A program made the translations under genes and the position numbers. Shown one piece after another: positions 1 through 8,277 of a stretch of DNA of 64,000 nucleotides (the first letter of the stretch is position 1; each line of letters opens with the position of its first letter). This DNA is from Paraburkholderia haematera (lineage in GTDB: Bacteria; Pseudomonadota; Gammaproteobacteria; Burkholderiales; Burkholderiaceae). The DNA is taken from the NCBI RefSeq assembly GCF_905220975.1, contig NZ_CAJNBK010000005.1:248001-312000 (forward strand), in the 5' to 3' direction. The notes under the pieces are model-generated. The model was not told the origin of the DNA, ran no database searches, and worked only from the letters and a program-made list of their open reading frames with translations.

Positions 1-3000
1 TGTGGGACAAAAATCCGCTCAGGCATCCTGAAGCCGCGCAGCTTCAGCAGGTCGAGCGGTCCGGCACCGACCTGCGTGCGCAGCACGTAGCGCAGGGGGG
101 CGGCATCCGGCTGATCCCACGTCAGTTGGTAACGGGTGCTGTCGAGCGGCTTGACCTGAGCTTTCGCGAGCAGCCGGAGGAACGCCCAGTCACCGGTGGC
201 GTCGAATGCCTGGCGCAGGCCGGCGTTGACCATCTCCCACATCAGGCCTGTGTGTCCGTTCAGACCATTGCCCGGCCACGTGAGCGCGGTCCACGATTCC
301 CGCTGGTTGAAGTAGGAGAGCGGCGTGCCGTCGACGATGAGTTCGGTGCGCGTCACGTTGACCGATGGCAGCGCCATGATCTCGAAGCGATAGCCTGCGT
401 CACCCTGCGCGTATAGCCGCGCGCCGAGCGTCGAAAGTAGCCGGATTGCCGCGATAAACGCCGGATCGAATTGCAGCGCCTGGGGGCGCAGTTCGTCCGG
501 TACCCACTGGTCGCCTTGCTGCTTTAACACGCCCGCCAGTTGTGTCGTCATGAAGCGGGCAATGAGGCCGGTGTCGGGACGCACATAGCGTCCGAGTTCG
601 GCGAAGGACGCGTCGGCATTCGTGTCGAAGAACGGATACCGTCCATTCATGGCCGCGTTGAATGGTGCTGTGACGCTGGCGCGCCATGCTTCGTTAAGGC
701 TCGCGGCGGCTGGCTGCAGAATGGTTTGCCATGCGGTGTCGAGTGGACGTGCAAACAGCGCGTCGCCGAAGCCGGCCCACGCTGTGCCGAGGCTTGCGGC
801 TGTGAGCGCTGCGTCGTCGCGTGCCAGGGCGAGTTCCGAGAGCTTGCCCTGGAACACGGCTTGGGCGAGCGAGCGCGCCATCGCCTGCGCATCGGGGCTG
901 GCCGCGATCTGCTGGAGCTTCAGGCGCATCGTGGTCGCGACCGTCAGGTAGTGCGCGAGGCTCACACCATTGAGCGTCGCGGGTGCCTTCGACGCGTTGC
1001 TTCCGTTGTTCGCGCCCGTGCCACTGCTTGTGCCACTGTCTGTGCCGGTGTCACCCATCAGCGCGAGCAGGGGGCCGAACGGTTTGTCGAGCGGGTTCAC
1101 GACCGTCGCCTGGGTTTTGTCGTCGCTGCCGACGCCCCGCAGGAAATCCCCTTGGGGGATCAGGCTCTTGGCCTTGCGCACCAGCGTATCGCTCAGCGCC
1201 TGCGACGGACGGCCCGCCTGCGCCTCGTACTGCACGGACTTCATCAGTGCAATCAGCGGCGAGGTCTGCGCGTCTGCCAGGCGGGTAAGCTGGTCGATCG
1301 CCCCGTTCAGATTCGCTGCCGGTTGCCACTGGATGCTGTTGAGCATGCCCTGCCATGCAGCGGCGTATTCCGCGAAATAGCGTGCAGAGAGACGCTGCTT
1401 CAGATCGTCGCTCGCGCGTTTCTCGTCGATGGGCGTTGTCGTCGTGAGAGTCTTCTGCACGACTACCGTGTTGACGGATTGCACGGGTCCGCCATCCCCC
1501 GAGGCGACTTCCTTGGGGGTGCCGGATAGTACCCAGTCGCCGTTCACACGCCTCTCGCGCGAGGCCTTGTCGATCTCCTCCGCGATCATGCCGTCCCACG
1601 CCGCACGCGTGTAGATACCCGGCACGGTCCGCGCGCTGGTGAAAAGCCCGCGCGCATCGGCGCCGTTCAGCAAGGTCGTGAGCGAAGCATCCGCGTACTT
1701 GCCCTTGGCGTCGTCAATGATGCTCTGGTAGACCGTGTCGTCGGCGTTCGCAAGACCGATCTGGTTGACGAGCGTATTGCGCGCGGCGGTCACGATGGAC
1801 TCCGATGCATTGATGCGCCATTCGGGGTGCGCCTTCAGGTGGTTCGCATAGAAGCCGGCGAGCCGCTGCGATGTGTCGAGCCACTCGCCGGTCGACATCG
1901 CAGGGGACGCAGGCCACGAGGCGAGGATCTGGTCCTTCAGAAACGCTGGATCGGTGCGGCGGGGTTCGGTCAGCATCAGGTACGTCTTGAGCGCGTTATA
2001 GCCGTGCCGCTGCGCGTCGTGGCTTTGCAGCGCATCGGCGCGCACCTGGGAAAGTTGGGCGAGTTCAGCCTGCAACGCCCGCACGACCGGGCGTTGCAGG
2101 TTGCGGTTCGCAACGGTCCGGTACGACTGCCACAGCGCATCGAGCACCGCGTCGTTGCGGCTCAGGCCGGCGCGCAGGTACCACGGCGCACCGTGCTGTC
2201 GCCGGTACTCGAGCGTGTCGATCTGCCGCTGCAAGACGAGTTGCGCACGCAGTGCTGCCGGGGTGCCAGGGGCGGCCGCGAGGGCGGCATCGGCGCTTGC
2301 CCGCGCATCCTGAATGAGTTGGCGGTTGCCGATGAACGAGATCGTCATCGCCATGCACCAGCCGATCGCGAGCGCCATGACGAGCGCGGCCAGCGCGTTG
2401 GGCCAGTAGAAGCCGACGCGTTTGCCGTGCTGACGACGCACGTCACGGGCGATCTCCTGCCAAGTGGGTAGCAGGGAGGCCGGTTGGATTCGCAGTGTCA
2501 TGTCGGTGACGCTGGTGCTGGCGTTGGCTGCACCGGTCGTGCCGCTCGGCGTGGCCTGGGTCGTCATAGCCCGGGTCGAAGCTGCGATCGCCGGCGTGAC
2601 GACGGGTGCGGCGCCTGTCACCTTGAATACCGGCGCGAACATCACGCTGACGAGTGGGGCGCGCAGCCACTTCGATACGATCAGCGCCTCCCAGCCTGTC
2701 ACGATCCGCTCACGCTGTTCGCCGATGTATTTCGACACCTGTGCGAGGTATGGCATGCGAGGCGACTCGCAGCACAACTGCACACCAATCATTGCCGTCT
2801 GCAGTTCGATTGTGGCGAGCTGGGCTTCGAGTTGACGAGCCGAATCCTTGTCCGTGCGGAGAGGCGAACCCGGGATCAACGCGCCGATCGCCTGGAACGT
2901 CTCGGGCTGGCCACCGGTCGTCGGCACGGCATGCAGGAACGTGATGGGCGCAGCCCAGCCGAGATCCGTCGCGATCGTTGCAAGCGAGCGTGGCAGTTCC

Positions 3001-3632
3001 GCGTCGGGCCGGGTCGCGCTGTCGACCTGGGCGACCTGCACCACGCTGTCAACAGGACGCCTGCGTCGCAACTGCCTGAGCTGTCTGCGCCACAGTCCGG
3101 CGTCAATGCCGTCGGGTGCCGCATGCACGAGGATCGCGTCGGCGACATGTAGCACGCCGGCCTGCTTGAGGCCGGGGGCGACTGTTTCGACCAGCTTGTC
3201 GCTGCCGCTCACCAGCAGCCATGGCAGGCGATAGCGCCAAAACCAGCCGTGCGAGGTCCGCAGTTCTTCAGACAGGTATTGCAGGCGCGCATCGCGTTTG
3301 AGTGTCGCGCTCGGCTCGGCGGCTTTTGAATGATCGCCGGTGTCCTGGCGAAACAGCCGGCCCACCATGCTGTACGCGCCCAGTCCCAGCGCGGCCAGAT
3401 GCAGGATCACGACCGCTGGCAGCAAGAACAGAATCCAGATCGTCGCGCTCTTTCGAGCGTCCAGCGTCGTGAGGTTAAGCAGATCACCCTTGAGCCAGAC
3501 CAGTCCGAGCGCGAGCACGGTAAGCACGACGGCGACTACGATTAGCCCCCAGATGGCAAGGGTGCCTCCCGGTGCGCCGGGGGACTCGTCGCCCAATGCG
3601 AGTGTCTTGATGTTATTCGCTGGATTCGTCAT
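1..3632 (-). CDS. TssM/IcmF-like type VI secretion protein without a P-loop (3' end outside window)
   Basis: The reading frame opens with ATG at 3632 and stays open to the left edge, giving at least 1,210 codons. Two membrane segments lie near residues 25-47 and 63-87 and a third near 400-425, the usual TssM layout of a cytoplasmic loop between TM2 and TM3 and a large periplasmic part. A VPGIYTRAAWDGMI stretch followed by DWVLSG (about residue 670) matches the IcmF-related C-terminal region. At the place where canonical TssM carries its Walker A motif (PWYLVIGPPGSGKT-like), this protein reads PWLLVSGSDKLVE (about residue 136), so the nucleotide-binding loop is missing. The start overlaps the end of the upstream membrane-protein gene by 20 bases, indicating one transcript with the PAAR gene. 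I infer a VgrG-island TssM paralogue rather than the core-complex TssM. Confidence 0.8.
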   Translation of the reverse strand, partial: MTNPANNIKTLALGDESPGAPGGTLAIWGLIVVAVVLTVLALGLVWLKGDLLNLTTLDARKSATIWILFLLPAVVILHLAALGLGAYSMVGRLFRQDTGDHSKAAEPSATLKRDARLQYLSEELRTSHGWFWRYRLPWLLVSGSDKLVETVAPGLKQAGVLHVADAILVHAAPDGIDAGLWRRQLRQLRRRRPVDSVVQVAQVDSATRPDAELPRSLATIATDLGWAAPITFLHAVPTTGGQPETFQAIGALIPGSPLRTDKDSARQLEAQLATIELQTAMIGVQLCCESPRMPYLAQVSKYIGEQRERIVTGWEALIVSKWLRAPLVSVMFAPVFKVTGAAPVVTPAIAASTRAMTTQATPSGTTGAANASTSVTDMTLRIQPASLLPTWQEIARDVRRQHGKRVGFYWPNALAALVMALAIGWCMAMTISFIGNRQLIQDARASADAALAAAPGTPAALRAQLVLQRQIDTLEYRRQHGAPWYLRAGLSRNDAVLDALWQSYRTVANRNLQRPVVRALQAELAQLSQVRADALQSHDAQRHGYNALKTYLMLTEPRRTDPAFLKDQILASWPASPAMSTGEWLDTSQRLAGFYANHLKAHPEWRINASESIVTAARNTLVNQIGLANADDTVYQSIIDDAKGKYADASLTTLLNGADARGLFTSARTVPGIYTRAAWDGMIAEEIDKASRERRVNGDWVLSGTPKEVASGDGGPVQSVNTVVVQKTLTTTTPIDEKRASDDLKQRLSARYFAEYAAAWQGMLNSIQWQPAANLNGAIDQLTRLADAQTSPLIALMKSVQYEAQAGRPSQALSDTLVRKAKSLIPQGDFLRGVGSDDKTQATVVNPLDKPFGPLLALMGDTGTDSGTSSGTGANNGSNASKAPATLNGVSLAHYLTVATTMRLKLQQIAASPDAQAMARSLAQAVFQGKLSELALARDDAALTAASLGTAWAGFGDALFARPLDTAWQTILQPAAASLNEAWRASVTAPFNAAMNGRYPFFDTNADASFAELGRYVRPDTGLIARFMTTQLAGVLKQQGDQWVPDELRPQALQFDPAFIAAIRLLSTLGARLYAQGDAGYRFEIMALPSVNVTRTELIVDGTPLSYFNQRESWTALTWPGNGLNGHTGLMWEMVNAGLRQAFDATGDWAFLRLLAKAQVKPLDSTRYQLTWDQPDAAPLRYVLRTQVGAGPLDLLKLRGFRMPERIFVP

Positions 3633-4959
3633 GCGGTGGAGTAAGGTCCATTGCGGGGCTCACGTAAAGGATCGCGGCCTGCGCGGTCTGCGTGTGCTGG
3701 GGTGTGTGAAGGATCAGGTGCGGGCCGGTAGTCGCCGCTTCGACCGCTGCTGCGATCGAGAGCCAGCCGCCTGCCGCGCCCGCGCGACCGATGAGACTAT
3801 CGGCGCGGCGCTGCGATTCGAGCTCCGTGACGCCGGTAAGCGACGCATTCTTGAGTGCGGCAAGTAGATCTGTTTCGTGCGCGTCTTCGAGTCCGCTGAT
3901 CCAGGCGGGGTGGATGGCGGGCGCGTCGGCTTTGCCCCACAGCACGGCGTTCGCGAGTATGTCGGCGAGGACAGTCAGTTCTCCTGCCACGGGGCGATGC
4001 AGGGTAGCCACGACCTTGACCGGCTCGGGCAGGACGAACACGCCGGGACCGAGCAGCACTGCGATGCTGCCTTCGGTGCTGCCAACGGACGGTAACGCTT
4101 CATGCCATTCGGCGGCGATCACCAGCAGCGAGCGTTTCTCGCCCGCGTCGAGCCACGCGTCGGCCACCATCAGGCCGTCGCTGGCTGGCGCGGCCAGGCA
4201 CTCAAGTGCAGGTAGTCCGGCAACCTGCAGGGCGTGGCGGACTTGCTCTACGCGGGTGTTGGCCGTTTCCGCAGAAGCTAGTATCCGCACGGTGGGCGCA
4301 TACGTCGGGCCGTACTGCGACAAGGCGTGCAGGCTTGGGCCGAGCGTGTCGAGAGTCTGGGCAAGCATCCGCACGACGGGCGGAACCTCCTCGTGAGTGA
4401 GGGCGGGCGCATCTGTCGGTTCCTGTGTGGCAACGTCCGACATGGCCTCTTCATCTGCTGACGGCGGCGCGGTTTCGGACGGTTCCGCGAGGAGCGGATC
4501 GTCATCGGCAAACCGGCCATGCACGACCGTTCCGGATCCGCTGCGCGGTGCCTGCGGCTTCATTACAGATGTTGTCCCGGCAAGCGCTTTCGCCAGTTCT
4601 TTGCCATCAAGCGGCAGGCAATATCCCACGCCGAGTACTTGCAGCGGCTGCTGCGCATAGCGCACGCGGCTAGTGAGCCATTTGCGCCGGTGCATGTTCC
4701 AGTAGTGCGCCCGGAACCACAATGCTTCGTATCCGGCGCGCGCGATGCCCAGCGTGATGAAAAACAGGCCGTTGGGGATACCCACGACGCAGAACCAGAA
4801 CCACGGCCCGCTCGCGGGCGTGCCAGCCGGCCATAGCAGCAGCGCCACTGCTGAGCCAATGCCGTCGTACAGTGCCCATCCGATGAGCCACGGTACAAGA
4901 CGCGGTTGGTTCGTCGGGTAGGCACGTGGTGGTCCTGCAGGTGACAGATCGACCGGCAT
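3613..4959 (-). CDS. Two-TM membrane protein of the VgrG/PAAR island, function unknown
   Basis: The 448-residue protein starts at ATG 4959, two bases after the PAAR stop codon; an in-frame upstream extension exists but lies inside the PAAR gene. Hydrophobic segments at about residues 23-43 and 53-73 form a hairpin near the N terminus. After a short basic stretch, an acidic Pro/Glu/Asp-rich linker (about 145-190) leads to a soluble alpha/beta-looking C-terminal domain. The gene sits between a PAAR protein and a TssM-like protein and overlaps the latter by 20 bases, so it is almost certainly co-transcribed with T6SS spike genes. I do not recognise the family. A membrane adaptor, chaperone or accessory to the TssM-like neighbour is inference only. 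Confidence 0.75.
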   Translation of the reverse strand: MPVDLSPAGPPRAYPTNQPRLVPWLIGWALYDGIGSAVALLLWPAGTPASGPWFWFCVVGIPNGLFFITLGIARAGYEALWFRAHYWNMHRRKWLTSRVRYAQQPLQVLGVGYCLPLDGKELAKALAGTTSVMKPQAPRSGSGTVVHGRFADDDPLLAEPSETAPPSADEEAMSDVATQEPTDAPALTHEEVPPVVRMLAQTLDTLGPSLHALSQYGPTYAPTVRILASAETANTRVEQVRHALQVAGLPALECLAAPASDGLMVADAWLDAGEKRSLLVIAAEWHEALPSVGSTEGSIAVLLGPGVFVLPEPVKVVATLHRPVAGELTVLADILANAVLWGKADAPAIHPAWISGLEDAHETDLLAALKNASLTGVTELESQRRADSLIGRAGAAGGWLSIAAAVEAATTGPHLILHTPQHTQTAQAAILYVSPAMDLTPPHDESSE

Positions 4960-4961
4960 CG

Positions 4962-5222
4962 TCAGGCGATATTCACGTTTTGCAGCGACGACAGTAGTCG
5001 GCATCCGCATGCGCAGCGGTGGTAGTGCATTGCGATTGGCTTGCCGCCCTTGCCGGGAAACGACGGGTTGCCCTCGGCGATTGTTGTCTTTCCATGCGGC
5101 GTGCAGAGTGCCTCGTCGCCCTGGCATGCCAGGAGCTTGTCCAAGAACATCATTTCCGATGAGGCGGTTGTTACTTCACCGCCGTTTTCTAATTGATCGC
5201 CGACTCGAATGGGGTTTCGCAT
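4962..5222 (-). CDS. PAAR-domain T6SS spike-tip protein
   Basis: The 86-residue protein begins MRNPIRVGDQLENGGEV, with the GD...GG start of PAAR proteins. It continues with LACQGDEALCTPHG and IAEGNPSF and ends with a Cys/His cluster, HYHRCACGC, typical of the metal-binding tip. PAAR proteins cap the VgrG trimer and sharpen the T6SS puncturing device. ATG 5222 is preferred over an upstream in-frame ATG because a strong GGAGAAGGA ribosome site ends right before it. It is the only intact PAAR gene in the window; four truncated relatives of its 5' end lie upstream at 6609-6734, 9043-9231, 10629-10688 and 11374-11487. It probably belongs to the same spike as the VgrG encoded at 14.6-17.0 kb. Confidence 0.9.
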   Translation of the reverse strand: MRNPIRVGDQLENGGEVTTASSEMMFLDKLLACQGDEALCTPHGKTTIAEGNPSFPGKGGKPIAMHYHRCACGCRLLSSLQNVNIA

Positions 5223-5261
5223 TTCCTTCTCCAGATCATTCAACTGAATTCATAAAAAAGA

Positions 5262-5750
5262 TCATCTAGCGATATCGTCGACTTTCGGTAGTCGCGTGAT
5301 GCAAGGCTTGGGAACATTGTTTTCATAGTACGTGCTGATAAATCGCCTTCTTTTTTTATCAACCTCTAGGTTGATAAATTGGTTCCCGCATGCTGGATGC
5401 ACTTCTACAAACGTAGCCAGAGTCTCCGAGTATAAAAATATCCTATGAATGGTATAAATACCCATCCCTTCATCTATAGACCAGATCGAAAATCCTTTTC
5501 GGTCGTCAAAGCCATAGTTGTCCACAACAAGGTGAATCGGATTTTCAGTGTCGATATCAATATTTCCATGATGCCCCTCCGTCTTGGGGGCTACAACATC
5601 AAACGTTACTGAATGGCCGTTGATGCTTAAGGTGGCTCTTGTTGTCGCGGTTGGCGAGAATGTTATTGCAGAATTGGACGCAAAAGCATCGCCATAAATT
5701 AATGCGATGGAGGCGAAAAATATTCGGACGAAAATACCCATATTCATCAC
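5262..5750 (-). CDS. Exported protein, candidate T6SS immunity protein
   Basis: The 162-residue protein has an N-terminal hydrophobic signal peptide ending near GDAFASN, so export to the periplasm is likely. The middle contains VVDNYGFDDRKGFSIWS and the C-terminal part LEVDKKRRRFISTYY with two cysteines. This pattern faintly recalls XAC2610-like inhibitors, which neutralise GH19-type peptidoglycan hydrolases (family knowledge, weak match by eye). It lies directly upstream of the intact PAAR gene and downstream of the orphan immunity array, and is visibly AT-richer than the flanking chromosome. Immunity function is inferred from position, size and signal peptide. Confidence 0.6.
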   Translation of the reverse strand: MMNMGIFVRIFFASIALIYGDAFASNSAITFSPTATTRATLSINGHSVTFDVVAPKTEGHHGNIDIDTENPIHLVVDNYGFDDRKGFSIWSIDEGMGIYTIHRIFLYSETLATFVEVHPACGNQFINLEVDKKRRRFISTYYENNVPKPCITRLPKVDDIAR

Positions 5751-5916
5751 ACAGTGGTTGTCATATCAGGCCGGATACTTTGGCATCCGGAGGGGCTATC
5801 CGTAAGCGTTCGATACATCATCTGTAAACAGGATGAGCACGAAGACTGTATGCACTTGCCTTCCGTTAACGAGGCGATCATCGGTGATAGAGCGAAGGAG
5901 CTTGGGATTGGTGAAC

Positions 5917-6612
5917 TCATTCTTCCCTGAGACGAAGCGTGCTGAGCATGTCCATAAAGAGGTCGTAACTGAACCCATTCTCCAGGCTAAGTTCGCGCTT
6001 GCGTTGCAGGCACACGCCGTCTAATTGGGCCGTCATTTTGTTGTTGCCAACCATGACGTGAATGCAGCGGTAGCGTGACGTGTACTCCTTCGCTGGCTTG
6101 CAACGGCCATGTGGTTTAGCGAATGTTTCTTCGGCAATCCAGCCATGCCAGTTGCTGCCGTGGATGGGTGTGATGTCAGTTTTGGTCACCGGGTCGCCAC
6201 AGTTTGACTCTTTGTATGCCGAGTCCGGTGTCAGGGTCGCCAATTTCTCCCCAGGTTTCAGGTGGAACACGCTGTCGCCCCCAGCAGCCAACTTTCTGTC
6301 GATTCCGATATCTTCGACAACGAAACTAATGTTGTCGCCACCACGGGGATCGAAGTTCGGGTCGTATTGAAAATCCATTTCCATTACGGCCTGGCCACCG
6401 TCTTTATACGAGCTCGTGCAGCCGAACCCAATCGTTTTATCAGAGACGCTTTTCAACGCTGGAGTAATCAATGACATGCCACATTGCTCCGCCACTTTTG
6501 GGACGGTACGATTGGTTCCGATGCTATGGATGTGAGTAGCATCGGCTGCCGATTGCGCATAGACCGTCGAAGTTAGCAGCAGGCCACATGTCACGATGAC
6601 GAGACGAGTCAT
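5917..6612 (-). CDS. Orphan T6SS immunity paralogue A
   Basis: The 231-residue periplasmic protein has a cleavable signal peptide (AQSAADA at about 20-26). It is a full-length paralogue of the products at 8351-9046 and 11582-12277. From about residue 130 onward the three are nearly the same, sharing CGDPV, NWHGWIAEETFA, CKPAKEYTS and the C-terminal SLENGFSYDLFMDML. Residues 27-125 differ far more. Conserved cysteines suggest disulfides. The start codon overlaps the stop of a tiny chimeric frame (6609-6734) by ATGA, the arrangement seen where the third copy follows an intact effector. With no effector gene of its own, it is best read as an orphan immunity gene. I do not recognise a named family. 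Confidence 0.75.
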   Translation of the reverse strand: MTRLVIVTCGLLLTSTVYAQSAADATHIHSIGTNRTVPKVAEQCGMSLITPALKSVSDKTIGFGCTSSYKDGGQAVMEMDFQYDPNFDPRGGDNISFVVEDIGIDRKLAAGGDSVFHLKPGEKLATLTPDSAYKESNCGDPVTKTDITPIHGSNWHGWIAEETFAKPHGRCKPAKEYTSRYRCIHVMVGNNKMTAQLDGVCLQRKRELSLENGFSYDLFMDMLSTLRLREE

Positions 6613-6734
6613 CGTGTACTCTCCATTTGGCGCAGCAATCCCACCTCTGTTAGGCCCCTCGGACTATTGCGGAGCGCGCAGAGCGCCTCGTCACCGTTTT
6701 CCCATTTGTCGTCTACGCGAGCAGGGTTACGCAT
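6609..6734 (-). pseudogene. PAAR start fused to effector 3' end (41 codons), scar A
   Basis: The frame reads MRNPARVDDKWENG, the first residues of the intact PAAR protein, then DEALCAL from the PAAR middle with an internal deletion. It ends EVGLLRQMESTR, matching the last dozen residues of the complete effector (EVGLERQMDSTQ). A GAGGA ribosome site precedes the ATG and the stop overlaps the immunity start by ATGA. It is too short to form a spike tip or enzyme. It looks like a recombination scar, though the kept ribosome site and overlap could still couple translation into the immunity gene. Confidence 0.75.
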
Positions 6735-6747
6735 CGTGATCCTCGTT

Positions 6748-7464
6748 TTATTTGTCAAGTGTTGCTGAGTTGGATGCAGCACTAGCGCTAGCACCGGCCG
6801 GTGTCGGAGTGTCGACAAATTCGACAGACTCAAGGATCGCTTTGATCTTCCACAGTTGGTTGACTTTTGGATTCGCCAGCCATTCGACAGGCGTCGTTCC
6901 ACACAACGCCTGTGTGTTGTGAACAAGACAAAAACTGAAAAATCGACCTCGGCGCTCCTCATCGCCCGTCGTATCGTCGACGGTAATTCCCGTGCCTATC
7001 CAGTTTTTTCCCTTTATCGGCACGGTTTTGACATTTGCCATCTTTTCAAAAAATGTCAATTCAGAGCCATCAGTCCACGGGTCATATCGCATCCATTGAC
7101 CGTTAACTAATTTTGCCCCTAGCGAAGTACCTATTTGCTGATCGTTTGCCTTCACACAATTTAAGCTAAATCCGCCATTTAGCACCGGCGATGCGTTCGG
7201 GCCTGTATCGGGAATGTCGTATATGCCCTGTGATGGAGAGCTATTTTGTACTGCATAAAAAATACCGCCGAACATGTTCTCAATTCGAAATCTGCAGGCG
7301 CCCACGGCGTATTCCGGTATGGTTGTTGATGCATGTGCTCGTACAACTGGAGATGTGTTCCCTGCAACGGCGCCGGTAGCCAATGACGCAACGATGCTAA
7401 TGCAGAACCACGTGAGCAGTCGGCTCAAGCACATAATTTTTGATTTAATTATCATCGGGTACAT
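6748..7464 (-). CDS. Exported protein of the immunity array, unknown family
   Basis: The 238-residue protein begins with a short cytoplasmic lead and a hydrophobic segment ending at GAVAGNTS, consistent with a signal peptide. ATG 7464 lies three bases after the stop of the upstream immunity-like gene, so the two are probably co-translated; internal ATGs at 7455 and 7434 are possible. Four or five cysteines are spread through the mature part (ACRF, LNCV, SFCLVH, ALCGTT), suggesting disulfides. The tail is Ala/Ser-rich. I recognise no domain. Location between two immunity paralogues and export suggest a second immunity family or a remnant cargo gene. Confidence 0.6.
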   Translation of the reverse strand: MYPMIIKSKIMCLSRLLTWFCISIVASLATGAVAGNTSPVVRAHASTTIPEYAVGACRFRIENMFGGIFYAVQNSSPSQGIYDIPDTGPNASPVLNGGFSLNCVKANDQQIGTSLGAKLVNGQWMRYDPWTDGSELTFFEKMANVKTVPIKGKNWIGTGITVDDTTGDEERRGRFFSFCLVHNTQALCGTTPVEWLANPKVNQLWKIKAILESVEFVDTPTPAGASASAASNSATLDK

Positions 7465-7467
7465 CCG

Positions 7468-8166
7468 CTATTGATCAGAAAATCGGATTGCTTTGATAAT
7501 CTGCAAGAAAAGATCATAACTTAGGCCTATATCCAAATCGAAATTCTCTGGATCCTTGGTGAGGCAATACTGCGCCATGGTGGCACTGAACTTTGAGTTA
7601 CCAATTACCATTCGTACGCGACGATTGGCTTCGGAATATTGCTCGCAGTACTCCGGAGTTGCCCCATCTTTGTTATTGGGTTTGTAACTATCCTCGGCGA
7701 GCCGCCCGTGCCAATTTACGCCATAAATCTTTGCTATTTTTGTCGTTGATTTTAATTTGCATTCCGTTGGAGCGCTTGCTGCTACGACCATCTTGCCAGC
7801 TGGTGAAGCATGAAAAATGTTTTCTTTATTATTTTTAATTATTTCATCAATACTTACGCGGCGAATATGGAGCATTGGGATCCTCTCCAGCCAGTTTGAA
7901 TCGTGGACACCTGAATCTATAGGGGCGAGGGAAAGCAAAGTGCCGCCGATCGCTTCATATGATCCAACGCACGATATTTGCGTTCCTTGGCCGTCAGCGA
8001 GCAGTTGGGCTGGAAATGTAAGCGTGAGGCCACATTTCTCAGAGAAAACTTTGGTTTGCATCGTTTGCGGGACGTCCTCCGCCGACGCTGAGGCGCAACC
8101 GAACGCCATAAGCACAGACGGCACAAACACAAGGGACTTAATTCGCATATTTAGATGTTTTCTCAT
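7468..8166 (-). CDS. Divergent member of the array immunity family
   Basis: The 232-residue protein has a signal peptide (…FGCASASAED) and the same plan as the three close paralogues at far lower identity: an early CGLTLTFP block, NWHGRLAEDSY in place of NWHGWIAEETF, a VRMVIGNSKFSATMAQYC block and a C-terminal LSYDLFLQIIKAIRF. It therefore belongs to the same fold family but diverged long before the recent duplications. A cysteine in the signal region (AFGC) could be a weak lipobox, but an AxA signal-peptidase site is more likely. It precedes 6748-7464 with a 3-base gap. It probably protects against a related but different effector (inference). Confidence 0.65.
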   Translation of the reverse strand: MRKHLNMRIKSLVFVPSVLMAFGCASASAEDVPQTMQTKVFSEKCGLTLTFPAQLLADGQGTQISCVGSYEAIGGTLLSLAPIDSGVHDSNWLERIPMLHIRRVSIDEIIKNNKENIFHASPAGKMVVAASAPTECKLKSTTKIAKIYGVNWHGRLAEDSYKPNNKDGATPEYCEQYSEANRRVRMVIGNSKFSATMAQYCLTKDPENFDLDIGLSYDLFLQIIKAIRFSDQ

Positions 8167-8277
8167 GGAAATGTGTAACTTGTCTTTCGGATTTTCCGCC
8201 TGTGCTCGCCAGCCCCATGCTCCACGGAGAGGCCATCACCTCACGGTTGTTTGCTAGGCAATCATCTATGCAGGTGT

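Noticed and set aside
540..3234. Several plus-strand frames within the first 3.2 kb
   Set aside because: The minus-strand TssM-like frame explains this region with membrane helices and IcmF motifs; the others have no family features.
5639..6474. Plus-strand frames opposite the immunity genes near 5.6-6.5 kb
   Set aside because: They recur as antisense shadows of the same immunity paralogues at 8.5 and 11.8 kb, which explains their apparent repetition.
8168..8277. Minus-strand sequence upstream of 7468-8166 considered as a fifth PAAR relic
   Set aside because: A GGK and several Met/Ser residues recall the PAAR C-terminal part, but I could not align any PAAR motif convincingly.
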